From positions 1,165,069-1,229,068 of the forward strand of contig NZ_CP017881.1 in NCBI RefSeq assembly GCF_002761295.1: DNA of 64,000 nt, written 5' to 3'. The notes under the pieces were generated by a model. It ran no database searches and was not told the origin of the DNA. It saw only the letters and a program-made list of their open reading frames with translations. Below are positions 1 to 9,134 of the stretch, one piece after another; position 1 is the stretch's first letter, and each line of letters begins with the position of its first letter. This stretch comes from Methanohalophilus portucalensis. GTDB taxonomy: Archaea > Halobacteriota > Methanosarcinia > Methanosarcinales > Methanosarcinaceae. A program made the position numbers and the translations under genes.

Positions 1-2
1 AC

Positions 3-833
3 CCTCAGGCTTTGGATTACAACCGCATCTACAGGTATAATTACGGTGCGACCAAACTTGCACTGAAAAGGGCAATGGAGAATTTCCCTGCCGTAGACAC
101 TGTACTGGATGAAAAGGACAAAGGTTCCCATGCAGTAATGGGATTCAAGGTTTCCAGACTATGGGACCCTCCATACCTGCAGGTGGCACTGGATAATCCA
201 AACCTGGAAGCAGTGCTTAATGTTGTAAGGCAGCTGCCCAAGAGTGACCATCTCATCCTTGAAGCAGGCACTCCTCTGATAAAACGTTACGGTGTGGATG
301 TAATCACCAAACTGCGTGAAGTCAAACCTGATGCTTTCATCGTGGCTGATCTGAAGACACTGGATACCGGTAATCTTGAGGCACGTATGGTGGCAGATGC
401 CACAGCTGATGCAATTGTGGTTTCCGCCCTTGCACCGGTGCCAACTCTTGAAAAGGCAATCTCAGAGGCCCACAAGACAGGTATTTATGCTGTAATGGAC
501 ACACTCAATCATCCTGATCCTATGGATGTACTGGAAAAACTCAATGAGCTTCCTGATGTTGTGGAACTTCACCGCGCCATAGATGTAGAGGATACTGCTT
601 ATGCCTGGGGTAGTATTGAGGCTATCAAGGAACTGTCCCCGAAGATCCTTGTGGCAGTTGCCGGTGGTGTGCGTGTGCATACGATCCCTGATGCTCTCAA
701 GGCAGGAGCTAATATCCTTGTTGTTGGACGTGCAATTACCAATTCCAAGGATATACGCCAGTCTGCAGAACAGTTTGTCGAAGGTCTGAATAAACCCGAG
801 ATAGACCAGTTCAGGGTAATGACTGATTTCTGA
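3..833 (+). CDS. fae-hps: Fae-Hps bifunctional enzyme, C-terminal 3-hexulose-6-phosphate synthase part (5' truncated by window)
   Basis: The reading frame is open from the window edge, so the N-terminal formaldehyde-activating (Fae) domain lies outside. The visible part starts in the Fae C-terminus (YGATKLAL, with an AMENFP stretch) and passes into an OMP-decarboxylase-like TIM barrel. Its phosphate and metal-site motif is [10 protein letters not shown], followed later by [12 protein letters not shown] and [10 protein letters not shown]. In methanogens Hps makes ribulose-5-phosphate from hexulose-6-phosphate, releasing formaldehyde that Fae condenses with tetrahydromethanopterin. tpiA follows after 10 bp. 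The TTG at position 12 is internal, not the true start. Confidence 0.9.
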   Translation, partial: PQALDYNRIYRYNYGATKLALKRAMENFPAVDTVLDEKDKGSHAVMGFKVSRLWDPPYLQVALDNPNLEAVLNVVRQLPKSDHLILEAGTPLIKRYGVDVITKLREVKPDAFIVADLKTLDTGNLEARMVADATADAIVVSALAPVPTLEKAISEAHKTGIYAVMDTLNHPDPMDVLEKLNELPDVVELHRAIDVEDTAYAWGSIEAIKELSPKILVAVAGGVRVHTIPDALKAGANILVVGRAITNSKDIRQSAEQFVEGLNKPEIDQFRVMTDF

Positions 834-843
834 GGAGATTCCC

Positions 844-1512
844 ATGGACTCGCCCCTGATAGTTGTGAACTTCAAAACCTATTCACAGGGTACAGGTGAG
901 GCAGCAGTAAAAATTGCTGCTGCCTGCAGGGATGTAGCCGCAGATGCGGGAGTGACCATTGGGGTTGCTCCCCAGCTTTGTGACATCTACAGGGTTTCTT
1001 CTCAGGTGGATGTACCTGTCTATGCCCAGCATGTGGATGGTGTTTCCCCGGGTAGCAATACCGGCCATGTAATGGCCTCCTGTGTACAACAGGCAGGGGC
1101 GGTGGGATCTCTTATCAACCATTCCGAACGCAGGCTCAACCTGGCGGATATTGAAGCATCGGTGCGTGCAGCCCAGGCTGAAGGCATGAACACTATTGTG
1201 TGCACCAATAACATTCCCACAACAGCAGCAGCTGCAGCTTTGAATCCGGAGTATGTTGCAGTGGAACCTCCCGAACTCATTGGCACGGGTGTTCCGGTTT
1301 CTCAGGCTGATCCGGATGTAGTGAGGGGCTCGGTTGAGGCTGTAAAAAGAATTAATCCTGATGTTCAGGTTTTGTGTGGGGCAGGTATTTCCCGGGGAGA
1401 AGACCTCACCGCCGCAATGGATCTTGGTTCTGTAGGCGTTTTGCTTGCATCAGGTATAGTAAAGGCAGAAGATCCCAGGTCAGCCCTGGAAGATCTTGTC
1501 AGCCAGCTTTAA
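844..1512 (+). CDS. tpiA: Triosephosphate isomerase, short archaeal type
   Basis: The 222-residue length matches the compact archaeal TIM, about 25 residues shorter than bacterial forms. Visible motifs are VVNFKTY at the N-terminus (catalytic Lys), INHSERR (catalytic His), the loop-6 glutamate region VAVEPPELIGTG, and the phosphate loop CGAGIS. It interconverts glyceraldehyde-3-phosphate and dihydroxyacetone phosphate. A GAGGAGA ribosome site precedes the ATG. It is probably co-transcribed with fae-hps, consistent with sugar-phosphate synthesis. Its stop overlaps the stop of the convergent membrane-protein gene by 4 bp. Confidence 0.95.
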   Translation: MDSPLIVVNFKTYSQGTGEAAVKIAAACRDVAADAGVTIGVAPQLCDIYRVSSQVDVPVYAQHVDGVSPGSNTGHVMASCVQQAGAVGSLINHSERRLNLADIEASVRAAQAEGMNTIVCTNNIPTTAAAAALNPEYVAVEPPELIGTGVPVSQADPDVVRGSVEAVKRINPDVQVLCGAGISRGEDLTAAMDLGSVGVLLASGIVKAEDPRSALEDLVSQL

Positions 1513-1847
1513 AATCCCAGTTGCCACCATGCAATAAACATAAGCAAGGTGGCTATTCCTAATTTTAATCCCATTGATAGTTCTATGTTGAAATGCCTGA
1601 TAATCATATTTGATATCCCGATAGGTGGCGGGGATATGAGAAGGGCTGCAATAAATAGGGCAATGCCTGGGATATAGTTATTATCAACAATGATCAGGTA
1701 TAATCCCAGGAGTCCGAGATATATGCCAAGTCCTGATATCAGGATCAGTCCCATTTTGTAAAACCTGAGATATTCGGTAATATCTTTGCCGAAAGCAGCT
1801 TTTATTCCGCTTTTTTGTGTTTGTTTTTTCAACCTATCACCCTGCAC
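1509..1847 (-). CDS. Small membrane protein, unknown function
   Basis: The 112-residue protein has a basic N-terminus (KKQTQKSGIKAAFGKD) followed by three or four hydrophobic segments, roughly residues 33-52, 58-75 and 92-110. The central LLISPPPIGISN stretch has a proline cluster. I recognise no enzymatic motif. It faces tpiA convergently with overlapping stops and lies 43 bp upstream of tyrA on the same strand. No family name can be supported from sequence alone. Confidence 0.6.
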   Translation of the reverse strand: MQGDRLKKQTQKSGIKAAFGKDITEYLRFYKMGLILISGLGIYLGLLGLYLIIVDNNYIPGIALFIAALLISPPPIGISNMIIRHFNIELSMGLKLGIATLLMFIAWWQLGF

Positions 1848-1889
1848 TGTCTTCGATTGGATATGTGGCTGCTGACATAAATAATTGCT

Positions 1890-3197
1890 TTACTTGCGCA
1901 GGCTACAACCCATGCCTTCCAATAATTCTTCCATATCCCTGTGTATTTCGGAGGCATTCAGATCGCCGCGTATGTTCAAACGGAAGGTTGCGCTAGGGCC
2001 CTTTTTGTGCAGATATGTATCGATCGTTTCGACCTTCACTCCATCTATGCGACAATCCAGGATTTGTTGTATCGTAAAAGGTCTGGCTGAATGAGGAATG
2101 AAAACAGATATATCACGCAGGGTTGGTTTGAGCTTATTTTCTTTCCAGTGATTCAGTTCATCTGCTGACAGGATTCTTATGTTACCTATTTTGAGTTGCA
2201 GTTCCTTTTTTCCTTCCTCAAGGGTTACATTATGCGAAGTAACCTTTTTCACGATTCCAACATGTATCTTTCTGGAATATATGTGCAAAAGTCCCCTCTC
2301 TTGGCCTGTGGAGTGTACAAGTTCCTCGAATTCGGCTACCTTGCTGTTTATGAGTTTGTCCGAGCGACGTAAAGCAGAGGCTGTGTCGCCAAAATGTAGG
2401 GCTGCTGATTTCATTTCTTGACAGAATTGCCCTGTGTCATGGGAACGTACCATTGAAGAAAAATGTTTGCATTGCTCTATAAATATGTCATGTACGGGGA
2501 TTACTTCAGGATTCTCCATCTGGATGAGGGCATAAAGTTCGGGGTTTTGTCCCAGGATACGTCCCACAAAGTCCAGCATTATATCATATACAGGACTCAT
2601 GAAACGCCGGGAGCCTTTCACATCAAAATCCAGCTTCTGCATGGTCGCGCCAATAATTATGTAGGCAAAATGGGTGAGTCCCTGGACAATGGATACAAAG
2701 TGGTCATGTTCATCGGGAGTTATGATTTCTATACTAGCCTCTTCTTCACTTAAGAGGTTGAATATATGGTCAAACCACTGCTCACACCTGTCCTCTACGG
2801 GAGTGAGGATAAAGGTCTGACCCTGCAGGGAGGGAATAGAAGGCCCAAACATTGGATGGGTACCCAGAAATTCTACATTTTCAGGAACATATTTTTTCAT
2901 GGCCTCAACAGGTTTTTTCTTCAGCGATGTCAGGTCCATGAGCAAACTTCCCTTTTTCATTTTAGGGGCAGTCTGTGCTATAATGGTGGGTGTTATGTTG
3001 ATTGGTACTGAAATTATCACAATGTCACATGTCGGGATCACAATGTCGGGCTCATCTGTAAAATGCACACCCAGTCTTTCGGCAACTTCCACTTTTCCAC
3101 TGCGGCCACTTATCCATACTTCATAACCACGTTTTTTGAAAAAGGTTGCAAACCACTGGCCCATTTCCCCGGATCCGCCAATGATGAGTATTTTCAA
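1890..3197 (-). CDS. tyrA: Prephenate dehydrogenase with extra C-terminal domain
   Basis: The enzyme oxidatively decarboxylates prephenate to 4-hydroxyphenylpyruvate in tyrosine synthesis. The N-terminus is a Rossmann fold with GGSGEMG; TCDIVIISVPI and GTHPMFGPS are typical TyrA motifs. The helical dimer domain covers about residues 165-290. Residues about 350-435 form a further domain (begins KPTLRDISVF, contains ETIDTY, ends EGMGCSLRK) whose pattern resembles the ferredoxin-fold anticodon-binding (FDX-ACB) domain of PheT more than a classic ACT domain; this is inference. It is last in the aro operon, overlapping aroE by 4 bp. Confidence 0.9.
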   Translation of the reverse strand: MKILIIGGSGEMGQWFATFFKKRGYEVWISGRSGKVEVAERLGVHFTDEPDIVIPTCDIVIISVPINITPTIIAQTAPKMKKGSLLMDLTSLKKKPVEAMKKYVPENVEFLGTHPMFGPSIPSLQGQTFILTPVEDRCEQWFDHIFNLLSEEEASIEIITPDEHDHFVSIVQGLTHFAYIIIGATMQKLDFDVKGSRRFMSPVYDIMLDFVGRILGQNPELYALIQMENPEVIPVHDIFIEQCKHFSSMVRSHDTGQFCQEMKSAALHFGDTASALRRSDKLINSKVAEFEELVHSTGQERGLLHIYSRKIHVGIVKKVTSHNVTLEEGKKELQLKIGNIRILSADELNHWKENKLKPTLRDISVFIPHSARPFTIQQILDCRIDGVKVETIDTYLHKKGPSATFRLNIRGDLNASEIHRDMEELLEGMGCSLRK

Positions 3198-4000
3198 CCC
3201 AGCCCCTCCAGTACCGCCTTGCGCATGACTTCCACAGGTGGCTTTTGACCGGACCAGATACGGAATGCTTCAGCTCCCTGGTGGACAAGCATTGCAACCC
3301 CGCCGATAGGTTTGGCGCCTGCAAGTTCTGCTTGATGCAGCAGTTTTGTCTGCAGGGGATTGTAAACGATGTCAAAAACAGTCAAATCCGGATGCAGGAT
3401 ATCCTGACTGGCAATGGTTGAATCAATATATGGGTGCATTCCCACGGACGTGGCATTGATCAGTATATCACTGTCTTGCAACAATCCTTTTAGGTCCTCC
3501 ATTCCTGCATGACTACAGCCGACATCCTTTGCAAGAGCTTCTGCCTTTTCAGGGGTACGGTTTGCTATTGTTATACAAGCTCCCTTTTCTGCGAAATGAA
3601 AGGCAATTGCACGGGCGGCACCCCCGGCACCGGCAAGAACGACGTTAGAAGATTTTATTCCCACTCCTGCTTCCCGCAGAGCCATTTCAGCTCCCAGCCC
3701 ATCAGTGTTGTGTCCCCGTATTTCATTATTGAAGGATATGGTATTGACAGCCCCTATCCTGCGTGCCAGTGAATCGGGGTTTGTAAATTCTAATGCTTTT
3801 TCTTTATGGGGCACAGTGATATTGAGGCCGCCAAAACCCATTGCCTGTGCTCCCAGGATAGCGTCATTGAGATCTTTTTGCCTTACCCTGAATGCGTGGT
3901 ATTCGCAATCCATTCCCAGTTTACTGAACGCTGCATTGTGCATTGCCGGGGAGAGGGAATGTTCGATTGGGTCTCCCAGTACACCGAATACTTTTTTCAT
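3194..4000 (-). CDS. aroE: Shikimate dehydrogenase
   Basis: It reduces 3-dehydroshikimate to shikimate with NADPH. The 268-residue protein has the substrate motif HSLSPAMHN (residues 14-22), the catalytic Lys in NITVPHKE, the NTDG motif and a dinucleotide-binding GAGGAARA. NRTPEKA follows, typical of NADP specificity. It overlaps the upstream aroD and downstream tyrA by 4 bp each (ATGA type), showing translational coupling in the aromatic operon. Confidence 0.95.
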   Translation of the reverse strand: MKKVFGVLGDPIEHSLSPAMHNAAFSKLGMDCEYHAFRVRQKDLNDAILGAQAMGFGGLNITVPHKEKALEFTNPDSLARRIGAVNTISFNNEIRGHNTDGLGAEMALREAGVGIKSSNVVLAGAGGAARAIAFHFAEKGACITIANRTPEKAEALAKDVGCSHAGMEDLKGLLQDSDILINATSVGMHPYIDSTIASQDILHPDLTVFDIVYNPLQTKLLHQAELAGAKPIGGVAMLVHQGAEAFRIWSGQKPPVEVMRKAVLEGLG

Positions 4001-4698
4001 ATAATAGTCTCCAGAGCCATTTTAAGCTGGTCTATTCTGATCTGTCCCGGAGCGACCGGTTTTTCCACGCAGCCGTAGGTCAGTAATGAACCGTACCTGC
4101 AGGCCACAACTCTGCTGTGACGTCCCAGTTCCCCCATGGCAATAACACAAACTTCTCCTTTTGCCTGCAATGCAGCATGGAAAAGCTCCAGTATATCTTC
4201 GGGTCTTTGAGGCATGACGGCGAGTTTGGCTATATCGGCTCCCTTGTCCGTGCATTCGTTGAGGATAGCAACCATCTCTTTTAGAGGAGGTGTGGTCTCA
4301 AAGAAATGAGAGGACATTATTACCTTTGTCCCCTGTGATTTTGCCTCCTCTACCAAACGGTTTCGAAGGCAATCGGGACTTTTGCGTTCGATATCGATCA
4401 TATCCACGTAAGGGATCAAATCTTCCAGCAGGGTTATTCTTTGCTCTTCTTGTCCCTGCCAGTTGCCGCCTTCGGAATGTACACGATTGGTTGCAATACG
4501 GGATAATTCGCCCTGCGAATCGAGCAAGTCGAACAATTTCTTTGCCTGCACGGCCTCTTTTATTTCAAGCAAATCCAGCCTGATCTCCAGAATATCCGCA
4601 CCAAGCACATTGGCGATACGTGCCTGTAAAAGAGGGTCGCTGTCAATGGATGCGATAATTTTTACATCTTTTCCGGGGACAAAATCTGCCATGTTCAT
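3997..4698 (-). CDS. aroD: 3-dehydroquinate dehydratase, type I
   Basis: The 233-residue class I dehydroquinase is a TIM barrel using a Schiff-base lysine. Visible features are EIRLDLL near the N-terminus, the catalytic His region MSSHFFETTPP, and the Lys in IAKLAVMPQ. The C-terminus has GELGRHSRVVA and YGCVEKPVAPGQI, characteristic of the family. It converts 3-dehydroquinate to 3-dehydroshikimate. It overlaps its upstream and downstream neighbours by 4 bp each. Confidence 0.95.
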   Translation of the reverse strand: MNMADFVPGKDVKIIASIDSDPLLQARIANVLGADILEIRLDLLEIKEAVQAKKLFDLLDSQGELSRIATNRVHSEGGNWQGQEEQRITLLEDLIPYVDMIDIERKSPDCLRNRLVEEAKSQGTKVIMSSHFFETTPPLKEMVAILNECTDKGADIAKLAVMPQRPEDILELFHAALQAKGEVCVIAMGELGRHSRVVACRYGSLLTYGCVEKPVAPGQIRIDQLKMALETII

Positions 4699-5837
4699 TT
4701 CTCTATGATTGTTTCCTGGACTTTCATCCCGAAATGCCTGCCAGTATCTTCCATATGTACCAGGACCTCGTCTCCTTCTTTCAGAGAGGCTATGGATACC
4801 GGTTTTCCATTGCTTGAAACCAGTTTTATCGTTTCTGCATTCTGGAGGATATTTTTTACTGTATTGCCGTCTTTGGACTGGGCTTCCACAAGCATCAGGG
4901 GGCGACGTTCGATCTTGACCCTGCCCACGATTCCCTTACGTTGCTGGCCTTCTGAATTGACAATCGTTACTTCGTCACCTGCTTCCAGCTCGGACAGGTA
5001 TCTTGTTTTGTCACCAATCTTAACATAAGCATGAACTGCTCCGGCATTTACCCTGAAAGGTCTGGATGCTACATAGGGACTTTCTTCGGATTCAGAATGC
5101 ACAAGGAACATTCCGGAGGATTGGGAACCCACAAGCATACCCTCCCCCCTTTCCATCAGGTTACAGGTATCCACGCAAACCCTGTCGCCCATTCCTACAG
5201 GCTCTATTTTGGTGATGGTGGCTGGTACAAGATCAACTCCCTCTACACCTGCTTCTTCTGCAAGTTTCACAGTTTTCTTCAGGGTATCGGGATTTGCGGT
5301 ATCCAGCAGGACACCATCGGATCCATGCTCCATGGTCTCCAGGGCAAGTTTAGCCTCCTCCGGGTCTCTGACCCCGGATATTATACTCACATCTTTTTCC
5401 TGAAGTTGTGCTATGAGGTTTTCCAGTGGAATAACTTTCCAGTCTGTGCCGATAGCTATCAGGTAGTCACATTCAGTCCCGATTGCAGCGGCAAATTTCT
5501 CATATTTCTTGTCCTGGATTACAACCAGGGCAGCGATGCTCTTTTTCTGGCGTCTCAATGTTGCCAGTTGTTCAAAATCCCGGGAGTTGCTCATGTCCAC
5601 AGGTAATGGAAGTGTCCCGTCGCCTTCTCCTCCGCGACCGATAACTATTATATCTGCGGCAGTATCCGCATTATCGGTAAATGCAGCAATCTTGATGTCT
5701 CCGAGTTCTTTTGCTCTATCTACATCCTCTGCCTCTACCAGAACACAGTCAGCACCTGATTCCAGGCCGCCTGTTATACGTTCCTTCTTATTTTCCCAGT
5801 CGCCTTCATCGGCACGTATCCATACCTGCTTTTTCAT
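4695..5837 (-). CDS. aroB': 3-dehydroquinate synthase II (AroB')
   Basis: This archaeal enzyme is unrelated to bacterial AroB. It oxidatively deaminates 2-amino-3,7-dideoxy-D-threo-hept-6-ulosonate and cyclises it to 3-dehydroquinate. The 380-residue protein starts MKKQVWIRADEGDW and has the conserved central VCVDTCNLMERGEGMLVGS and ASRPFRVNAGAVHAY blocks. It lies 9 bp after AroA' and overlaps aroD by 4 bp. The pairing with AroA' defines the aspartate-semialdehyde route into shikimate used by euryarchaea lacking DAHP synthase. Confidence 0.93.
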   Translation of the reverse strand: MKKQVWIRADEGDWENKKERITGGLESGADCVLVEAEDVDRAKELGDIKIAAFTDNADTAADIIVIGRGGEGDGTLPLPVDMSNSRDFEQLATLRRQKKSIAALVVIQDKKYEKFAAAIGTECDYLIAIGTDWKVIPLENLIAQLQEKDVSIISGVRDPEEAKLALETMEHGSDGVLLDTANPDTLKKTVKLAEEAGVEGVDLVPATITKIEPVGMGDRVCVDTCNLMERGEGMLVGSQSSGMFLVHSESEESPYVASRPFRVNAGAVHAYVKIGDKTRYLSELEAGDEVTIVNSEGQQRKGIVGRVKIERRPLMLVEAQSKDGNTVKNILQNAETIKLVSSNGKPVSIASLKEGDEVLVHMEDTGRHFGMKVQETIIEK

Positions 5838-5846
5838 TTTGTATCC

Positions 5847-6644
5847 TCACTGAAGTTTCTTGAGAGCTTCATCCACGGTTTGATTATTGTGTGCGATCTC
5901 TGTGATCGCCTGCGTCATTCGGGTGGGGCTTGGGTGCTGGAACACATTTCTGCCAATAGCAACACCACGAGCACCTGCGTCCATTGCTTCACGAATCATT
6001 TCCAGGAATTCCCTGTCAGTGTTGGTCTTTGGTCCACCAGCAATTACTACGGGTACAGGGCAGCCTTCTACAACCTTGGAGAAACTTTCAATGTCTCCGG
6101 TGTAAACAGTCTTGATCACGTCAGCTCCAAGTTCAGCTCCTACACGTGCAGCGTGGGCTACCATCTGCGGATCTCTCGGGTTTGTGACCTTTCTGCCCCG
6201 GGGGTACATCATAGCAATCAGGGGTATTCCCCAGTAGTCACACTGTCTACCTATGTGACCCAGTATCTTAAGTTGTTCGGATTCGGTTTCCGATCCCACA
6301 TTGATGTGTACGGATACGGCATCTGCTCCCATGCGGGATGCCTCCTCTACAGTACAGACAAGCACTTTGTCATTGGGATCGGGTCCAAGTGAAGTTGATG
6401 CACTCATATGGAGTATGAGTCCTACATCATGACCATATCCTCTATGACCGTGGAGGATCATGCCTTTTTGCATGAGTACTGCATTGGCTCCTCCTTCAGC
6501 AACGCTATTTATGGAATCTGCTATGTTGATCAATCCCTTTATTGGTCCATCTGTAATTCCGTGGTCCATAGGTATGATAACCATATTCCTGCTGTCTCTG
6601 TCCATTATTCTTTCAATTCGAATTTGTTTTCCTATTTCTGGCAT
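5847..6644 (-). CDS. aroA': 2-amino-3,7-dideoxy-D-threo-hept-6-ulosonate synthase (AroA')
   Basis: The 265-residue class I aldolase belongs to the DhnA/FbaB family and makes the first committed aromatic precursor in archaea lacking the DAHP route. Motifs are the N-terminal [11 protein letters not shown], the Schiff-base lysine in [10 protein letters not shown] and the phosphate-binding VVIAGGPKT and [11 protein letters not shown]. It is first in the five-gene operon, so its upstream region controls the pathway. The same fold also serves fructose bisphosphate aldolase, but the adjacent AroB' settles the call. Confidence 0.9.
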   Translation of the reverse strand: MPEIGKQIRIERIMDRDSRNMVIIPMDHGITDGPIKGLINIADSINSVAEGGANAVLMQKGMILHGHRGYGHDVGLILHMSASTSLGPDPNDKVLVCTVEEASRMGADAVSVHINVGSETESEQLKILGHIGRQCDYWGIPLIAMMYPRGRKVTNPRDPQMVAHAARVGAELGADVIKTVYTGDIESFSKVVEGCPVPVVIAGGPKTNTDREFLEMIREAMDAGARGVAIGRNVFQHPSPTRMTQAITEIAHNNQTVDEALKKLQ

Positions 6645-6801
6645 ATTACCACTCCGTAGTTATCGTGTTAGTATGTGACATGGTATCACTCAACTCTATT
6701 TATAATTTTCCCTTTTTATATTCTATAAGAGTTTGCTTATATAAAAAAAGTTAATATTTTGCCGGAATAAGCTTATATATGCAGTTCTCCTTCTGGCAGA
6801 T
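6645..6801. promoter_or_regulatory. Divergent promoter region between aro operon and guaA
   Basis: This AT-rich spacer holds archaeal TATA-like boxes in both directions. On the plus strand, GCTTATATATG (6770-6780) is centred about 27 bp before the guaA ATG and no ribosome site follows, so guaA is probably leaderless. On the minus strand, TTTATA/TATAAA-like stretches at about 6697-6745 can serve the aro operon. No clear operator was seen. Confidence 0.55.
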
Positions 6802-7377
6802 ATGGAAGAGTTGAGAATCCTTGTAATCAATAATCACGGACAATTCTGTCACCTTATTCACAGGACCGTAAGGGATCTTGATATGGATACAAGTATTGTT
6901 CCCAACACAACTTCGGTTGAGGAGATCCTTGCCGAAAAACCGGATGGACTGATCTTTAGTGGCGGTCCTTCTCTGGAAAGAGGAGGTCTATGTGAAGAAT
7001 ACGCAAAAGAACTGGATATTCCTATTCTTGGTATATGCCTGGGTCACCAGCTTATAGCACATGCCTATGGAGGGTCCACAGGAGCCGGCAGCCATGGCGG
7101 ATATGCTGCCGTGGATGTAGAGGTTGTGGAGGAAAATGATATTCTCAAAGGCCTTGGTCCCCGCATTTCTACCTGGGCTTCACATGGGGACGAGGTTACA
7201 GAACTACCCCCGGGTTTCCTAAAACTTGCCCGCTCTGATATATGCGCTATCGAAGCGATGAAACATCCAGACAAACCGCTGTACGGTATCCAGTGGCACC
7301 CTGAGGTTGCACATACGGACAAAGGAGAGGAATTATTCCTGAATTTCTTCGACGTTTGTGCAAATTATAATAAGTAA
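6802..7377 (+). CDS. guaAA: GMP synthase glutamine amidotransferase subunit (GuaA-A)
   Basis: This is a stand-alone class I glutaminase that feeds ammonia to the separate GMP synthase ATPase subunit, the usual archaeal arrangement. At 191 residues it has the nucleophile elbow GICLGHQ (Cys about residue 76), an oxyanion region FSGGPS, and the catalytic His/Glu pair in QWHPEVAHT. The partner subunit is not in the window. Confidence 0.93.
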   Translation: MEELRILVINNHGQFCHLIHRTVRDLDMDTSIVPNTTSVEEILAEKPDGLIFSGGPSLERGGLCEEYAKELDIPILGICLGHQLIAHAYGGSTGAGSHGGYAAVDVEVVEENDILKGLGPRISTWASHGDEVTELPPGFLKLARSDICAIEAMKHPDKPLYGIQWHPEVAHTDKGEELFLNFFDVCANYNK

Positions 7378-7402
7378 AGGTCCCGCCAGGTCTTTACTTA
7401 TT
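7369..7402. terminator. Bidirectional hairpin between guaA and the DNase IV-like gene
   Basis: AATAAGTAAAG (7369-7379) pairs perfectly with CTTTACTTATT (7392-7402), an 11-bp stem with a 12-nt loop. It covers the stop codons of both convergent genes. The position suggests a shared terminator. Confidence 0.6.
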
Positions 7403-8221
7403 TTCATAAGTCTTCTGTAGCAGCAGGGCATCCTCTTCTAGATTTGGACTCTCACAAATCACAAGACCCTGCACCCCGAAGTCCTTTAATGCCTGCATGA
7501 GTTCTGAATAATTCAGGTCTGATTCCTCGAGCACAAGGTGGTTCTTTTCTCCTTTGTCGGTATACTCGATTCCCGAAATATGCATGTGCATATTTTTCAG
7601 GCCTTCCTTGCCCAGGTATTCCTCGATCTTTTCCAGCACTGCACTGAATTCTGCATAACTGTTTTCCTGACCCTTTGAGCGGGCATGCAAATGGGCAAAA
7701 TCGATGCATGGCAGAACGCCTTCAATACCTGCTGAAAGAGCGAGGGTTTCTTCCAGATTGCCAAACTGGCTGGGCTTACCCGTGGTTTCCGGGCGCAGGG
7801 TCGCATTTATTCCCTCATCTTCAAGTTGGCCTGCAAGTTCTTCCAGCAGAGTTTCCACTTTTGAAAAAACAGTGTTCCCACTTTGTTCATGGTAGTAGGC
7901 CGGATGGAAGACTATTGAGCCGGCTCCACAGATATTTCCTATATAGGCAGAATCATAGATGCGTTTGATGCTGGCCTGGATTTTTTCCTCTTCTTTTGAA
8001 TTCAGGTTTATGTAGTAGGGTGCATGTACACTCAGGGCAATCCCTGTTTTGCGGGCTGTATCTGCGATTTTTTCCGCAGTGGGTTCTTTCATCCGTACTC
8101 CCCGTACAAATTCCAGTTCCATGCAACCCAGCCCGAGCTCTTTTACCCGTCGGATACCTCCCTCGCTTCCCCTGCCTTTGGCACTAAGGGGTGTGCCGGC
8201 AGTTCCAAAAAGCAGGGGCAA
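7394..8221 (-). CDS. Deoxyribonuclease IV-like TIM-barrel protein (AP endonuclease family 2)
   Basis: The 275-residue TIM barrel has the metal-ligand pattern of the Nfo/xylose-isomerase-like superfamily: SVHAPYYINL, IVFHPAYY, RPETTGKPSQFG, CIDFAHLHAR, HMHISGIEY and VICESP. These match the family's His, Glu and Asp ligands, so an AP endonuclease or related metal hydrolase is likely. The protein is followed after overlapping sequence by guaA on the other strand. The small gene at 8223 lies 1 bp upstream, suggesting co-expression. Substrate is not certain: sugar isomerases share this fold. Confidence 0.75.
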   Translation of the reverse strand: MPLLFGTAGTPLSAKGRGSEGGIRRVKELGLGCMELEFVRGVRMKEPTAEKIADTARKTGIALSVHAPYYINLNSKEEEKIQASIKRIYDSAYIGNICGAGSIVFHPAYYHEQSGNTVFSKVETLLEELAGQLEDEGINATLRPETTGKPSQFGNLEETLALSAGIEGVLPCIDFAHLHARSKGQENSYAEFSAVLEKIEEYLGKEGLKNMHMHISGIEYTDKGEKNHLVLEESDLNYSELMQALKDFGVQGLVICESPNLEEDALLLQKTYENK

Positions 8222-8222
8222 G

Positions 8223-8552
8223 TCAGATCATCCCCAACTTATCCTTGAGTTCTTCCAGTTTTTCAGGTGAAAATCCCTCAAGAACGCTGAAGAAAGACTC
8301 CATGTCCTCATCTTCCAGCCCCCTGACGTCCTCCTTTCCTTCAATTGCAAGGTCTGCCAGATATTCCACATCTTCCCGTTTCAGTTTTTCCAGGCGATTG
8401 CGGAAATCTTCTCCTGATTCGGCAAAACGATGGGAAATCGGCCTGAGGATAAACGGATAGGGGTGTCCCATCTGTGAAATGTTGTTTCCGCCGGCTTCGG
8501 GGGCAAGTTTGTTAAAAATGTACATGTCTCTGTCTGTAAATTCTCGTCCCAT
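8223..8552 (-). CDS. Conserved small acidic protein of unknown function
   Basis: The 109-residue protein is charged and mostly helical. Its N-terminal half carries an uncommon motif, GGNNISQMGHPYPFILRPISHRFAESG, split here as GGNNISQMGHPYPF followed by ILRPISHRF. The C-terminus is acidic. It sits directly upstream of the DNase IV-like gene and 24 bp after coaD on the same strand. I do not recognise a characterised family. Confidence 0.65.
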   Translation of the reverse strand: MGREFTDRDMYIFNKLAPEAGGNNISQMGHPYPFILRPISHRFAESGEDFRNRLEKLKREDVEYLADLAIEGKEDVRGLEDEDMESFFSVLEGFSPEKLEELKDKLGMI

Positions 8553-8576
8553 GCAGGAAAATAAGGTATTTTTCCT

Positions 8577-9044
8577 TTAAAACTTTCCTCTCAGGTGGCC
8601 ATGTATATCTATTTCCCCATTTGATATCCGGGTTGATGATATGGGTTTTTCATCCTCTGCCATGACATAGTCAATTTTGACAATTTCAAGTTGCTCTCTT
8701 CCATCCTCCTTGCGGAGTTTGTTTATTTTTTCAGCAACATCGGATGTTTCCGGGGAAACCACAATATATCTGTAGTCACCACTGACGGTGGTGCCAAAAG
8801 GATCTTCCAGTTTTTCGATCTGGTAATTTTTATCAGGAATGTTAAGGCTGGCAATATAATCTTCAAGCTGGTTGAAACGGGTGGCATAGGAGGGTATTTT
8901 CCTGTCTTTTTTCTCTGCCATTGAGTCGGATGTTAGGCCGATGTCAAGTAAATCTCCCGCCGCGATTTCAAAAGCCCTGCGAAGAAGTTTACGATGACCA
9001 TCATGGAGGTATTCGAAGGTGCCTCCCACAGCAGTTTTTGGCAT
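8577..9044 (-). CDS. coaD: Phosphopantetheine adenylyltransferase, archaeal type
   Basis: The 155-residue nucleotidyltransferase has GGTFEYLHDGHRKLL, the HxGH signature, and the C-terminal ISSTRIS motif. It transfers AMP to 4'-phosphopantetheine in CoA synthesis. Archaeal CoaD resembles the eukaryotic PPAT domain rather than bacterial CoaD; IVVSPET and VMAEDEKPISSTRI fit that group. It is first in a three-gene minus-strand run. Confidence 0.9.
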   Translation of the reverse strand: MPKTAVGGTFEYLHDGHRKLLRRAFEIAAGDLLDIGLTSDSMAEKKDRKIPSYATRFNQLEDYIASLNIPDKNYQIEKLEDPFGTTVSGDYRYIVVSPETSDVAEKINKLRKEDGREQLEIVKIDYVMAEDEKPISSTRISNGEIDIHGHLRGKF

Positions 9045-9089
9045 AGTTTGTGTGAGGTTTTCCCGGTTGATAAATATTTGTAAATATTA

Positions 9090-9114
9090 GTTGCATACGC
9101 AACGATTATATAAA
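9090..9114 (+). promoter_or_regulatory. Probable MarR operator and TATA box
   Basis: GTTGC-ATAC-GCAAC (9090-9103) is an inverted repeat directly beside the TATA-like ATTATATAAA (9105-9114), which lies 25-30 bp before the marR start. An operator abutting the TATA box suits autorepression of the MarR-MATE operon. Assignment is inference. Confidence 0.5.
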
Positions 9115-9134
9115 TCCAATTTCATCCCCCGGCT

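Noticed and set aside
462-875. 137-codon minus-strand frame over fae-hps
   Set aside because: It is the shadow of the conserved Hps barrel on the plus strand and has no ribosome site or recognisable domain.
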